Origin: Stichopus chloronotus
Taxonomy: Eukaryota > Echinodermata > Holothuroidea > Aspidochirotida > Stichopodidae
NCBI GenBank assembly: GCA_021234535.1
Contig: CM037842.1
Span: 23,685,106 to 23,749,105 of the forward strand
DNA: 64,000 bases
Direction of reading: 5' to 3'
Below the pieces are notes generated by a model. It searched no databases and had not been told where the DNA came from. It saw only the letters and a list, made by a program, of their open reading frames with translations. The position numbers were made by a program, and so were the translations under genes. Shown piece after piece: positions 1 through 13,600 of the stretch (positions within the stretch are counted from its first letter, which is position 1; every line of letters starts with the position of its first letter).

Positions 1-1505
1 TATCATACAGTGGTCATTTAGGAATAGCGCCATCTGTTTGGAGTGTTTCGGCACAAGTCTTTCACTAGTCTTGTGTTAAGACGATGGTACTAGTATTCTC
101 TGCTTCCTTTACACATCCCATACAGTTCTACTAACTCATTCATACAGCACTCGTCTCATTACGCTATGAGAGTCGATCACTGCCCAAACATCAGTGAACG
201 AAAGCAACTCTAGGACAACAGTTCAGAGCAGAGTAGTCAACAGAAGGGGCAGTACAAGGGAGTACCGGTAATATTGGCCGTGTGGGAATGTGGGCAGGAA
301 AAGCGGAAAGATTCACTAAGTCTTGACCACGACTAGTCTTTCACTCGATAAGACCGTGACTTCTGGCCTAGTTAAACAATTAGAACAACGTGACACATTG
401 GCCTTTTAAGCCACCCCTGCCAAATCAGTGAAATCCGATCGTCCTTTCCTCCCTCTCCCCTCCCCCCCCCCAAAAAAAACATTATTAGTTACACGCCGGC
501 GTATCAATTACTTCCCAAAGAGCCTCGCCTTGGAGAAAAATGTGAAAATAAGCATATATCATATAAACACCCACCACAGAAGTTAGCCCAAACGCCGTAC
601 CAGAGTAATTTTGAATGTAACAAAACATGATTCGCGGGGAAGGTGGGGGTGGTGACACGTTTCCTGACTCCACAGTGCTACCTGGACATGGAGTCTGACC
701 TCTTTCTTAGGGACTGAGTGTGTGTCTCAACACCACGAATTCTCTGTTCAGCTTGACCTGTTTGTTCATGCGGTCTTTTTCAAATTTGAATTCAATGTTG
801 TGGTCTCAGGTAAGAGACCCCGAGTCGTGGCAATCCAAGTCATTTCAATTTAATCCAGGGACAGAGTTGAATCTGAAACCTAATCGGTGGGCAAGACCAA
901 TCTCCTCCAGCATTGGTGACCGGAGCAACTCCACTACTCACAATTCCCCCCCCCCCTCCCCTCCCGGGCTATTCGACTCTTTCCCCTGGACAATCCTCGA
1001 TCTGACAGTTCACCATAGACCATTCCCAAGCGGACAATTCCCAGCCCACAGAAATTCCATGGGTTAAGTTTAGAGAGGATCATGGTTGCAAGCTAAGAGA
1101 GAGTATTTTTCGAGGGGAAATTGTATGAGTTTGGAATTATCTGGGTGGGGTGTGTGCTGTCAGGGGGTTGTCAGTGTCCTAGTGGGAGATGTCCGTTGGA
1201 AATTGTGGGAAATAAGAGTTGTCTAGGAACCGACTGCAATACTGATTTTCTTCCTCTGTGACAACCGCTTCCCGCCGGGCTATTTACACCTGTGCACCCC
1301 TTTTGATCAATAGCGCCAACATAAACTTTTCAGCTGATCACTAGCGGCACTGACCATTTACCGTATAGCATACATAGTCAGTATGGTTAGTATGCCCCGA
1401 TTGGATTCACTCTGTTATAACCTCCGTACGTATGTACGTACGTCCGTACGTCTACGTATTTACAATTACAGATACCAAATTGTTAGAAAGTCGTTAGCGA
1501 GTTAG
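1..1505. other. Upstream flank, no gene recognised
   Basis: I see no convincing exon here. The longest open frame (720-1067, +) is low complexity with proline/serine runs and has no family motif. C-runs lie near 463 and 946. A short ACGT-rich alternating stretch (about 1427-1460, built from TACG/GTAC units) sits some 50 bases before the ZNF511-like start codon. The last few hundred bases probably contain the 5' UTR and promoter of that gene, but I see no TATA box or other decisive element. Confidence 0.4.
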
Positions 1506-1648
1506 ATGTCTGTCACAACGAACAGAAATGAACTTACTCCCCGGGTGAGACTGCTTGCCGCAAGAAATGCATTTTTCGAGGACGGTGATATCTACTGCAA
1601 CTTACAGTCAAAGTATATGCTTACCGATCGCGGCCAAGAGCAACAGAG
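1506..1648 (+). CDS. znf511: ZNF511-like exon 1
   Basis: This exon encodes residues 1-47 plus two bases of codon 48. It includes the acidic/aromatic motif FFEDGDIYCNL, which aligns with the N-terminus of ZNF511. The donor is AG|GTACAG. The open frame continues past the donor to 1772, but that part has no family similarity and is read as intron. The two leftover bases pair with the first base of the exon at 9857 to make an Arg codon, which ties the two exons together across 8.2 kb. Confidence 0.8.
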
Positions 1649-4600
1649 GTACAGTACAGACTCAGTAGGCCTAACTTACTGTATGCCTGGCAAGTACACG
1701 GTACACCGTACAGTACTGCAGCAATCATCACTACTCAGATCAGTAGCACGAGTAATGCTACTATTGGCATAACCAATTTTGTGAGAAATGTCACAGTCAC
1801 CCTTAGGCTGTAGATAAGTGTGTATCATCAGTGTGATACAGTCTTTCAATTTTTGGTAATAGAACTGTACTGCATACAATATTGCAACGACTGGTGCCCT
1901 GTAAAGTGTAAGTGTAACTAGTCCGTAATGTAACTTTGTAAGGAGCTGCAGGAAAGGTGAAAACACTTGAATTTTCACGGCGATCAAGCATTTCGGAATA
2001 ACTTGCCAAGATAAATGTCTTGTGAGTGTCCAGCACTACAAAACATAAAATGTGATCGATTTATCATGGAAAATATTAATGAACGTAAAAACTGTCGGCC
2101 TTCCCATAGGTGAGCCTCCTGAACTTGGCCGTACAGTTGTATGCTAGGCACGTACCACCTATTGCGTCTCGGCTTGGGAAATTATATAAATTGACTAAAT
2201 ATTTTGGTTGATGCTACTTGTATTTTATTTGTCTTTTGTCACGTACTCATTCGTTAAATTGGTGGCGCTCTTTTTCAATTACATAACACCTCCCCTTCTA
2301 AAATAAACAACTAATCAAACACAATCAAACATTCATAGCCCATTTCAGTGATCTTAGGAATCAACCATTTTTAAAATATATGGATAAACAATGATGAACT
2401 CGTAAAAATGTGCTTCTCTAAAAACAACGGTTTTGGTTTCTTTTATCATATATACAAGACTTACTCCCATACTTGCATTCACTTAGGTCTACTCAACACG
2501 TATTCTCCACCTGATAAATGCTTGGGAAGTTGTGAGATTCTACCTGATCGGGTTTGGATCGGGGGTGGAATGTTGCTTGGACTTAATGTATGTGATCTTG
2601 GGCACAGGGAGTGTGGTCTGTTTTGAACTGACAGATTTGGATGTCTAAGGGAGGATCTTTGTGGAGTGGTGAGGTATGTGGGAGCTGCCCCTGCAAAGCC
2701 ATCCAATTCATCGTCTGGAGGTTTCCTATGGTAGATGTTTTTCTCCCTTGCCCTCAGAATATCTCTTCTGTTACGCCTCCAAATTGTTCCTTCCTCAGTC
2801 ATCATATTGTATGATCTTGGCTCATTCGGTTGCCTATTTGGAGATAGCAGTCTGGCTGGTTTCCACTGGTTGCCACTTCTCACTCTCACGGTGTCACTCT
2901 GTTGTAGTGGTTTAAGATTTTTCGTATTCCTGTCGAAGTAGTGTTTTGCCTTATTTTGTCGTTTCTGGATGTCTTCTTGTATTCTCTGTGGGTGTACGAC
3001 TTCTGGTACCAACAACTTCTGCATCGTAGGAAGCTTAGTTGCTGTTCTTCTGGCCATGAGACGTTGTGCTGGAGAACCGATGTTCCCACTGGGTGTATTG
3101 CGAAGTTGTAGGAGTCCATAGTAAAATTTCAGTCGATTCCCTTCACATTTCTCCCACATTTTCCTCACAACTTGGTTACATCTTTCCACTTTTCCGTTGG
3201 CTTGATGGTGGTAAGGACTAGTGGTAATGTGTTCAAACTTCCAATCCTTGCTAAACTGAAAAAAAACATGACTGCGGAATTGTGGTCCATTGTCAGAGAT
3301 GAACCTCTCTGGTTTCCCATGAACTGCGAACAGTCTTGCCAGCTCTTCAGTGATGGTTAGACTATGGGTATTTTCCTTAAGCTCGACTACCTCAAGTCGG
3401 AAAAGTAATCAACTACTACTAGGAAGCTTGTTCCCATACTCTGGAGTAGGTCTGCTGCTACGGTCTTCCATGGACGATCGGGAATTTCACTGGGCTTAAG
3501 ACTTTGTTTAGGTTGCTGATTTCTTTTCTCTTGACACTCTGGACATTTGCTTACCAACTCCTCTATCTGGTTGTTCATACTGGGCCAATAAACTACATCT
3601 CTCGCCAACTGCTTACACTTAACAATACCTAGGTGTCCTTCATGTATGACTTTCAGAATATGTGACCTCATGCTTTTCGGGATTATCACTCTATCTCCCT
3701 TGAACAGAATGCCTTCAATTTCTGATATCTCATCTCTAGAGTCCCAGAAGCGTCTGATGTCTGAATCAACTTGGATTCTTGTTGTTAGGCCATCCTCTCC
3801 ATACTACTACTTTCAGCTTGTTCATCCCTGGATCTTGACTTGTTGCATCCTTAAGTTCGGCCTGTCTTTCACAACTGAATGCATTGACTCCTCGAACTTC
3901 TACTGCATGTACGTCCAGGTAGTTGTCCTTGCCCATCAGCTGTGGCTCAGTACTCGGGAGGAATGCACGGCTCAATGCATCTGCGACTGGTATATCTTTA
4001 CCTGATTTACCGATTAACTTGAAGTCATAGTGTTGTAGGGTCATCCTCATCTTTTGAAGTCGTAATGGAACTTGATGAAGAGGTTTCTCTAATATTCTCA
4101 CTAACGGCAAGTGACCTGTTTCTGCAGTAACGTCACTTCTTCCATACACATAAGTGTGGAATTTTTTGAAAGCAAATATGATGGCTAGCATCTCTTTCTC
4201 AATCTGACTGTAACCGTACTTCTCGGTGTCTGTAAGTGACTTTGACGCATATGCCACAGGACGGTTGCCTTGCATTAACACTGCACCCAGTCCTGATTGT
4301 GATGCATCGCTTGATATTATAATCGGATCAGTAGTACTGTAGTATTTCAGCACTGGTGTTGTGGTCATCATTTTCTTCAGTGTTTTCACAGCTTCTCTGT
4401 GTTCCTCATCAAAGTGGAATCTGAATCCATCCTTGTGACTTTCTTTAATGAGATTCCTCAATGGTTCAGTGACTGATGACAGATTTGGCAAAAATTTGCA
4501 AGTGTATGTGACCATTCCAAGCAATGTCTGGATTTCTGCTACATATGTTGGTTCTGGCATCTCTGTGACTGCTTGGACTTTGTCACTGGCTACTTTCACA

Positions 4601-7600
4601 CCTTCTCCAGACAGCACATGACCTATGTACTCTACCTCTTTTTGGCATAAGTTGGTTTTTGCTGGATTCAACTTCAAGTTCTTCTCTTCACATCTCTTCA
4701 GTACTTCCCTAAGTCGTTCGTTGTGTTTTTCAACAGTAGGACCATGTACTAGGATGTCATCCATTATGATTTCGACTCCTTCAATTTCCCCAAACATGTC
4801 GTTCATGGCACGCTGATAAATTTCTGGTGCTAACGTTATACCCATCGGCAAGCGTAGGTACTTGTATCGCCCAAATGGTGTACAGAAGATTGTGTAGTTC
4901 TGTGATTGCTGATCTAGCTTGATCTGAAAATATCCCATGTTTGCATCTAGGGTAGAGAAATACTTGGATCCATTGGTCCTTGTTGTTATCTCTTCAATTG
5001 TCTTCATTGGATAGTACTCTCTAAGCAAAGCCTGGTTCAGATTTTTGGGGTCAATTGTGATTCTGACATCTTTGACTGTGGGTGAGCCTGTTTTATTTGC
5101 TTGTAACCTTTGTACTTTCTTGTTGACTATGTGCATCTGACTACACCAAGGGAAAGCCTCTCCCACAGCGACTTTCTTTATGATGCCTTATTCCTCCAGC
5201 TGCTTTAACTTTGCTCTGGTGGACTCATACAGGGCAGTGGGAATAGGGCAGGAATTATGGGCAATTGGGGGTACCTCAGGGTTGACCTTCAATGAATACT
5301 TCCCAGGTATTTTACCAACCCCTTCAAATACATGTGCATATGATCGAATAATATACCTAATAGGATACAATCTCTGTACTAGGTTCATTTTCTGACTATC
5401 TGCTGCTGAGAACAGATTAGGTTCATCCCCATCTACGACCTGACAGTGCAAAACATATGTCTGATCCTTCCAGTACACAGGTAAGTTTGTCACACCATAT
5501 GCAACTTGTGGTGTGCTAAAAATTCCTTTGATTGGAATTTTGGCTGGTTGCAACTTAGGCTTCTGTTTGAGCATGTCATACACACATTTACTTAGAATAT
5601 TTGCTTGTGCAGCAGTATCAATCTCAAATACTATGCTTTGGTTTGCCTGTGTTGTTAGGGGAACCGACCAGACTGATTTTTTGTTTGCATTTACCGTGAT
5701 CATTTGGACATTCAAAGACTCAAGCTGACTATTCATGGCATCTATATCACAATTTGGTTCACCATAACTTTCATTTTTTGCGCTGTCAGGTACATTATAC
5801 ATGTGATTACTTGAATTATAGTCATTAGGACTACGCTGACCATTAGTATTAATATAACTGACCTCTTTAAAACTGCTTCGACACATTCTACCAAAATGAT
5901 TCAATTTACCACAAACATAACATTGCTGTTTGAATGCTGGACACTCTCTAACTCCATGCATAGTACCACAATTTCTACACTGAAAGAGTTTTGTCCCTTT
6001 TTGTTCATGGTTCTTGTGACCCTGGGGTTGACCTTGTCCTCGACCTCGGTCTGTGGGTGGTGCACCTCGTCCTCTTCTGACTGAGAAAGACTGACTGCCA
6101 CGGCTTCTGCCACGTCCTCGACTCCAGGAGCGACCACGACCTCTAGAGACTCCACACACAGTAACTTCACTCTATCGTAGTTTCATCGTCTCTTCTTTTT
6201 GTTCGAAGAAGTTGCATTTGTCGATGATTTGTTTCAAGTTTAGATCATCGTCCCACAATTTTTCTTTTAGTTTCTCATTACTCACTCCATTCGAGATTCG
6301 AATGCATATTTGTGATTCTTCTAGGTCTCCGAACTCACAATGTGAAGCTAGTTCTCGTACAGCGGTTATGTAGTCATTGAGTGTTTCATTTGGAAGTTGA
6401 TCTCGTTTGTTAAAACGCATTACATATGCTTTAACCAGTTTCTTTGGCTCAAAATACTGGTCAAATTTTTCTATGACCTTATCTAGTTTCTTCTCATCAC
6501 CCTCTGCCGCATAGGTAAAGTTCTTTGACACTTTATTCCACTCTGGTCCCATCGCATATTTTAAGATTCCGATTTTTACCTCATCCGATTTAGTGCTTCG
6601 CTCACTCGCAATGAGATACAAGTTAAATTGTTCTTTCCAATCCTTCCATGATTGCGCAATGTTTTCATCCGATGGAGGGTTAAAATGTTTTAGTGGCTGA
6701 AATCCATCCATTTTGCATCAACTGTCTCTAACGTTAAAAGGTATCTTTTATTCATTTATTTTGTCTACACGAATTGTCGTGTTTCTCTCGAATCAACTGT
6801 ATAGTCATCATTAAGTACATCGTAAACATAAGCCTAGGCTTGGTAACAACCACATTCACAATGTCATTATTTGCTGCCGAATAATCTAGCCTACCGTATT
6901 AACGTTATCATTAGGCCTAAGCTTGTTAGGCTATCGGAATTTCATATTATACTTTATAGGCTAGTTTTAGTATTACGTGCATGGCTAAGTATCTCATACT
7001 AGCTCCTTTTTTCGACGGAATAAGACGATTATTGTCACAAACATACCGACTGTTCTCTAATTGCGTGGTAATTCGGAAATTTCTGACACCATGTTGCGTC
7101 TCGGCTTGGGAAATGATATAAATTGACTAAATATTTTGGTTGATGCTACTTGTATTTTATTTGTCTTTTGTCACGTACTCATTCGTTAAATTGGTGGCGC
7201 TCTTTTTCAATTACATAGCACCACCCAAGTGACCCGCATTTTGCGGGTTTGACGCACATTTGAACACCCAAACCCGCTGACCCGCCCAGCCCCATGAAAA
7301 ACCTGCATTTCAAATCTTTCCAGTCTTGGGAGTGCCATACACAAATATCAAGCACTGTAAACTTAACCGAAAACTTCCAACGCTAGGCCTACACACAAAC
7401 TCAACTATTTCATAGTAGGCCTAGGCCCACATTCACTGATCGCGCTGCAGTGCATCCATCAACTGCTACGTTTGTTGTCGCAACCGCATGTACCGCACCA
7501 GAAATTACTGTCGAATTACAATAACTGATGATAATTATCAGTTGAAGAAGTTTAAATTTTCAAGTTCGTGAGTATCTGTACAGAATTTTGGCTGCGACTC

Positions 7601-10600
7601 AAAGAAATTGTGTTGACTGATTTGCTTAAAAAAGTGCCACCAAACTGCGTTAAGACACTTCGTAAATTAAAAAATTGGGGGACACCCCCTCCCTTGTACC
7701 TCACCCCTCAGGCCAGTGGTCCACCAATGGACAGGTCAGAGGTGGACCCGCATCTACTGTAGCCTCTCGGAACTTGGGAGCTATGTAGGCCTAGTATGAG
7801 TCTATACTTTCTCTGCCTTGTGTCTCCATAGGCCTAATTCAGATGTGGTTCTCCTGATGCAGCTCCCCATCACTGGAATTGAACAGGTCTGGCTTATTTT
7901 TGCAAACAAAATAGAAACATATGTCTACAGTATCAAACATTTCCAGCACCGTATAGGAAAGAGGAAAAAATCTGACTGGAATGGGGGGAGGAGCGGGTTC
8001 TTGGCCCTGCTTTCCTAAGTTGTGCAACTATTCAGGGAAGGGGTGGCATAAATGCCTAGTTATTGGTTACAAAGGTTACAAAGGTACACGTATGTGGTTG
8101 AAGTTTCTAACGTCTCCCTTTAATTTGGTCCTTTGCAAATATATATTGTGAACAGGTGAAAATTGGCAGCTTTGCAGAAATATGCCAATCCATGATTTCA
8201 CAATACTAGAGCATCATGTACATGCCATAATTTGTGCCATAATTAGTTTGTTGTGTCCGTTCACCATAACTTACTGTACTTGTGCTTGGCACAAATGAAA
8301 ATCTTAGGTCTATAAGTGGATTTCAGTTGGACTCAGCATCAACTGAAGTTTGTGCAATTAAAGACTGATTATTAGCACATGCACAGACGAATAGCCACTT
8401 TTGCAGTAGGTGTCTGTTTGCACGGACACAGGCAAATAGGCCCATGTATCTTCACGGACAAGTTAGTGGAAATAATACCCAACATTTGCAGGAACGTGGG
8501 CGAATAGACACTGATATACTATCCACACAGACAAGTTTGGGTGAATATGCAAGCTTATCTGCACGTACATGGGCAAATAGATACTATTGACACAAACACG
8601 TTGGTGCGAACGATAAGTGTTATTCATCTGTGCATGTGCGAATAAGCTTCCTAAACTCAACACTTTGAAAACCTACTGTAATTATTTTAGTTGTCTGATA
8701 CCCTTGTTGACATCACTTGTGGTCACGGATTCTAAATTCATACCGGATTAGGCCTAGGGGTGGAAGGTCAAGCTTGGTGGTTAGAATGTCTGTCAGATTA
8801 CAATCACTAGATCCCTGGACCAAATCCTGGTGGTACAACTTGGAAATTTGGGGACTCAAATTTACTTGTTCAGTATGCTCTTTACAGTGGTGCTGAGGGG
8901 GTTACTTTGTGATTTCAATTTTGGGTTTCTGTTGTCCGATTCAGGTCTTGTCAGCTTCAGATTACTCGGTGCAGCTGCAGTAACAGGCTGCGGCTGAGGT
9001 GGACGGGGGGCCCTTATCCCCCTCCCAGGGTTTAGAAAAGTGGCTAAAGACTGCATGGGGGGTACACTATCATCTTTCGGATGAGGGCGTTAAATGGCGG
9101 TCCTGGCAGCAGGTTTGGGTATGTATGGGATTGTTGGTTCACTCCTGGCTTGCTACCCTCTGAACACTGATTAAAAAGAGTAGGCCAAATTCACCGGTGT
9201 TCATCCACAGTCAACATGGAATAGGATCCCTCAATGAGTATTCATACTTTTTGATCCTCAATTCTAATCTTAACTAGGCCTAATGTTCAGTTATGTGTTT
9301 TGTTGCTTTGTTAGTACTCCCCGAAGATAGTAGCCATACTGTAACTTAGTAATTTATAGAAGGCTGGGCCTGGACTAGCCCTCTGACAGGACTGTATTGG
9401 ACATGTCAACCCATCTTGCTCAGAAATAGAGAGGTTGAGAATTGTTTAACTTGAAAAAGCATGAGATTTGGAAAAAAAAGTTCCCTAGGAGGTTTGGAAT
9501 TAAGGGCACAATTGCACAATACCCCAAAAGCTAGATTACAGTACGCTCAGTTTTTTAAAAAAAAAATATCCTCATAGCCTCTGCAAAACTATACTCTAAA
9601 CTGTGTCATGAAATGTGGCACTGACTTTGCTAACAGCACAATGCAAGTAATCTAAAATAAATCATAGTATAATTTTTTGCCAGAAATAGGAAAGTAAATT
9701 TTGAAAAGGACAGCCACTTTCTACACATTAGCTGTCCGTTGGAATATTTACCAGATGAAATGGCTTAAAGTCGAACCCCATAATATGACATACAGTACAA
9801 AGTGCTTCAATTTGCATTCTTTAGTTTGATTCATGTTGTGTCTTTTTTCTTTGAAGACTTCCAGAATTTGATTGCCATGTAGCAGGATGTCATTTACAAT
9901 TTTCAACGCTGTCAGATTATGACAGTCACTACAACAGCGTCCATCGAAACGTCTGCAGGGTTTGTCACAGAGTCCTCCCGTCCAATCACCTTCTGGAGAT
10001 CCATGTCTTAGAATGGCATGACAGCCTTTTTGACGTACTCGCTGCTAAGCAGCCTATGGTAAGAACTTAACAGTGTACAGCCTTTGTATATGATACATAC
10101 TGCATATCTTTATGGTAGGGTGTACACCACTGTATAGGCTTCATAACCTGTAGTAGGATACAGGCTTATCATACTGTAGCATTATGGTACAGGTATTAAA
10201 TAGAAGGATGCTGTTGAGCCTATTGTTAGATAAACAGAAGACTGCTGTATGGTAGGATGCATATTGAGATCTGTGGTAGTGTATGTACATACTGCATTCA
10301 TGTTTGCTAAGTATTGGATTCATCAAAATTTTGTAAAATTGTGTCCTATGTTGGATGATCACACAAGCCCTGCACCTTTCCTTTATAATTATTCTTTTAA
10401 TAGGTCACCCATAGTTGTCGCTAAGACGTTTCTAGAATGCTGTGTGCCAGTAAAATTTAACTCTGTGCTGTGCTTTGTCCTGATATCGTCTCTTGAGAGG
10501 AATGTACAGTATTTTATCATACATGGATTATTTATAGCAACTTGGAGCTACAATATACATGAAACAATGTTAACTACGCCTTCATGTGCTGCAGGCTTTA

Positions 10601-13600
10601 TTCTGTATGAACAGTAGTGCTTGCATCAGAAGGGATATATAAAAAACTCTCCTTTTAAGTCTTACACTTTAACAGCCTGTTTTGGTTTCAATGGTAATCG
10701 TGGTCTTTGCATTTTCGGAAGTTTGCACTGATCTGTTTTTTGTCACATAGATGTACTGTAGAAGTTTGCGATATTGACTACAAAACCCTTTTCCATTGGA
10801 TGGAGGCCATTTTAGTTGCCAAATGTCAATTTTTGAAAACCAAATAATACTGTACATGCACATGCTATCTCAAGGCAAGAAGGTTGGCCATATCTCTCAT
10901 TAACTCTAATATTGCAAATGTTGAGTCATAATAGTTACAGTATCAGTCATCATCTCATACTCATAGTGAAACAACATAAGAATGCATTTGTGCCTTCTGG
11001 AAAAAAAAGGGCACATTATTTTGAGCTAACTGTAGGAGGTAGAAGGCATTGCTGACACAGCTACTACATCCTTTAAACATGTCCCTTTGGACATCAAATG
11101 TGCCCACAAATTTGGAAATATGCATCATTAAGTAAAAGAGGAAGAGTACAGTAGTTTTGTAGTAATGTAAGCTGAAGTTCAAAATCTGAGTGTTTAAAAT
11201 GACATTTTGAAGATGAATTACAGAAGTATCGATGTCAGTATCGTACCATATATGGTGTTCCAAAAAAAAATATTCAGTTTCATAATATAGGTATGTACCA
11301 TAATAGTTCTATATCTGAGGCATGTTATGTCTGTGTGGATGATTTTATTACATTAGCCAGAAGTAACCATGATCAGTAACCATGATCAGTAACCATGATC
11401 AGTAACCGTGATCATTAACCCTGACAGGTAATCGTGATCAGTAACTCTGATCAATAACCGTGATCAGTAACCGTAATCAGTAACCCTGACAAGTAACCCT
11501 GATCAGTAACCCTGATCAGTACCCCTGGTCAGTAACCCTGATCAGCAACCCTGATCAGTAGCCCTGATCATTTCATGACCAGTCAGGTGCATCACATGTT
11601 CCAGTTTTGAAGAATATATCTTCAGTGTTACTATTTGTCAACGCATTGTACAAGCACATCATACTGTGTGCTGTTAAGTGTGCTGAATATTATCGAGAAG
11701 TCTACAGCCTATGATAGGATATATCCTTTGACCAGATGTCCAGTGAAGTGTTGTATGTGGTCTTACTTACAGTAGCTAGGAATTTCTCAACTTTTGATGA
11801 AATGTTCAGTACACTTTTAAAAGGAAATTACTGTTCAAGGAGAATACTGACACAGTACTATGAGAGCTGTAGAAGTACACTACTGTATACAGTATTTAAT
11901 GCCATTTGAAATTAGGTTAAATCTGATTAATGAGATGTCCAAGTTAGTCACCTCAGTCACTTGAATGTTGTTTCCAGTTTCAGTGTCTTGTACAGTCCTG
12001 CCAAGAGAAGTTTCCTGATCAAGACACCAGAAGAAGACATTTATTAACTTGTCACCAATATCCACATAACTTCAGATTTGATAAACATATCAAGAGAAGA
12101 GGGTTAGTAGCATTTAACTGCTTGGTTGTAGTAGCTTATCATCAGTGTTCACTTAATGACTGATTTTACTCTATGTATCAACATTGGCATCATTTATGTA
12201 ACATGGTTTTGATCTTGCAGTTTGGTTCTATCAAGAGTGAAGCTTTACTTGTGGTGTGATGTATATAGAGTCTGATTTGGAGAAATTACTTGCGATATGA
12301 TTTCGTCAGAGTTCATTGTTAGTGGTGTACTTATAATTTATTCAGATTTTTGTTTATTTTCCACAATATCATCTTTATGTAGGTCTCATATAAGAAGAAC
12401 TGTAATCACAATTGGTAGACCAGTCTGTAAAATACTGCTTTTGCAGTGATGTAAGAAGCATACATAGCATTAATTAATAAAATAATGATCTTAGGATTCA
12501 TCCCTTAAAGCACCTAACTACAGTGTAAAACTTGGTCGACCAATCACTGTGTGATAGTAAACAGACACATCAATCAATGACCGGCACTAGTTTGATATGT
12601 TTGATCCTAATCTGGTACTGTATAGTAGCTCATTTTGCTTTGATTGCTTCCTTGTGGAGCTGTTTAGGTACCATGCTAGGAAAGAAAGATTTTTTCGCCA
12701 TTTACTTTGAACAACTTTGTGCACAGAATGCCGGTGCAGTTGAGGTACAGTAGCATTAAAAATTTGGACTGCTTACATCCATGTGTACATTGTGGATGTA
12801 GTCCAGTGTTGTACATAATTTTGGTACTTGATTTTCACTGCCCATATATTCATTTACCTGCCTATATTAGCAAATTTTCAATTTTTGTCATGTGTACTGG
12901 TTCCAATTTTTTTTTTTCTGTTTTTCACTAGGGTGAAGTCATTAGATTGTGGTGATGACATCATGGAAGTGGGTGCTGAACAGTCAGACAAAACAAAAGA
13001 TACAAGATCTGTATCTGGTGGAAGGAGGTAAGTCACGTCAATTCATTCTCAACTTGGTTTCATGGGATACCTTGTGAAATGAATCAGCATAAAATACAGA
13101 AAACTCATTATATGAACTACCACCGCCCCTTTGCCTTCCTCACATCCTCCCTGAGGCACTGAGGATGTATTGATAAAATCAACCATTCTGACATGAAGAA
13201 GTTCAGATCATAACTCATAATTCATAAAAGAAAGAATTAAGCCTGCACTTGAGTCAGTAATACCAGCACCTCAAATCTCTGAAATTATGTGATGATGCTA
13301 CAAAACTGGTGAAAGTGATGACTCTATAGAGGCATCTAAATGCTGATACAGATTTATCATGATATGAAAGGTTGGTTTGTTCAAGAAGAAATGTTGACCA
13401 CTTGAAACATTTGCAACCATTCAAGGAAAAATTTAGAGAAGCATTGAAAAGATGTTATTGAACCAAGTATCAGGAGAAGAACCAGGATTAGCTTAGGTTT
13501 GCCATATTAAACTTTCTGTTTCAAATACAAAATTGATCAGCTAGTTTGTCTCTTGTTGATTGATTCCTTGCCAAAGTCAGGCAAGGAATTTATGCAATGG

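Larger units (their letters stand above)
2160..7220 (-). mobile_element. Ty3/Gypsy LTR retrotransposon, degraded, Mag/SURL-like
   Basis: The element is 5,061 bp with 129-bp LTRs at both ends. CCACC is duplicated at 2155-2159 and 7221-7225. Read on the minus strand, the order is LTR, primer-binding site, gag, zinc knuckles, protease, reverse transcriptase, RNase H, integrase, polypurine tract, LTR. That order (RT before integrase) defines Ty3/Gypsy. gag, protease and RT share one frame interrupted by two in-frame stops; the integrase is displaced by two frameshifts, so this copy is not autonomous. The LTRs differ at three positions by eye, implying a fairly young insertion. Assignment to the Mag/SURL branch, known from sea urchins, rests on overall look only. 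It sits antisense inside ZNF511-like intron 1. Confidence 0.95.

Noticed and set aside
720..1067. 115-codon plus-strand frame near the left edge
   Set aside because: Low-complexity Pro/Ser composition with a C-run; nothing recognisable and no neighbour exon in phase.
11362..11570. CRISPR array
   Set aside because: The repeats are contiguous 13-bp units without spacers, in an animal intron.
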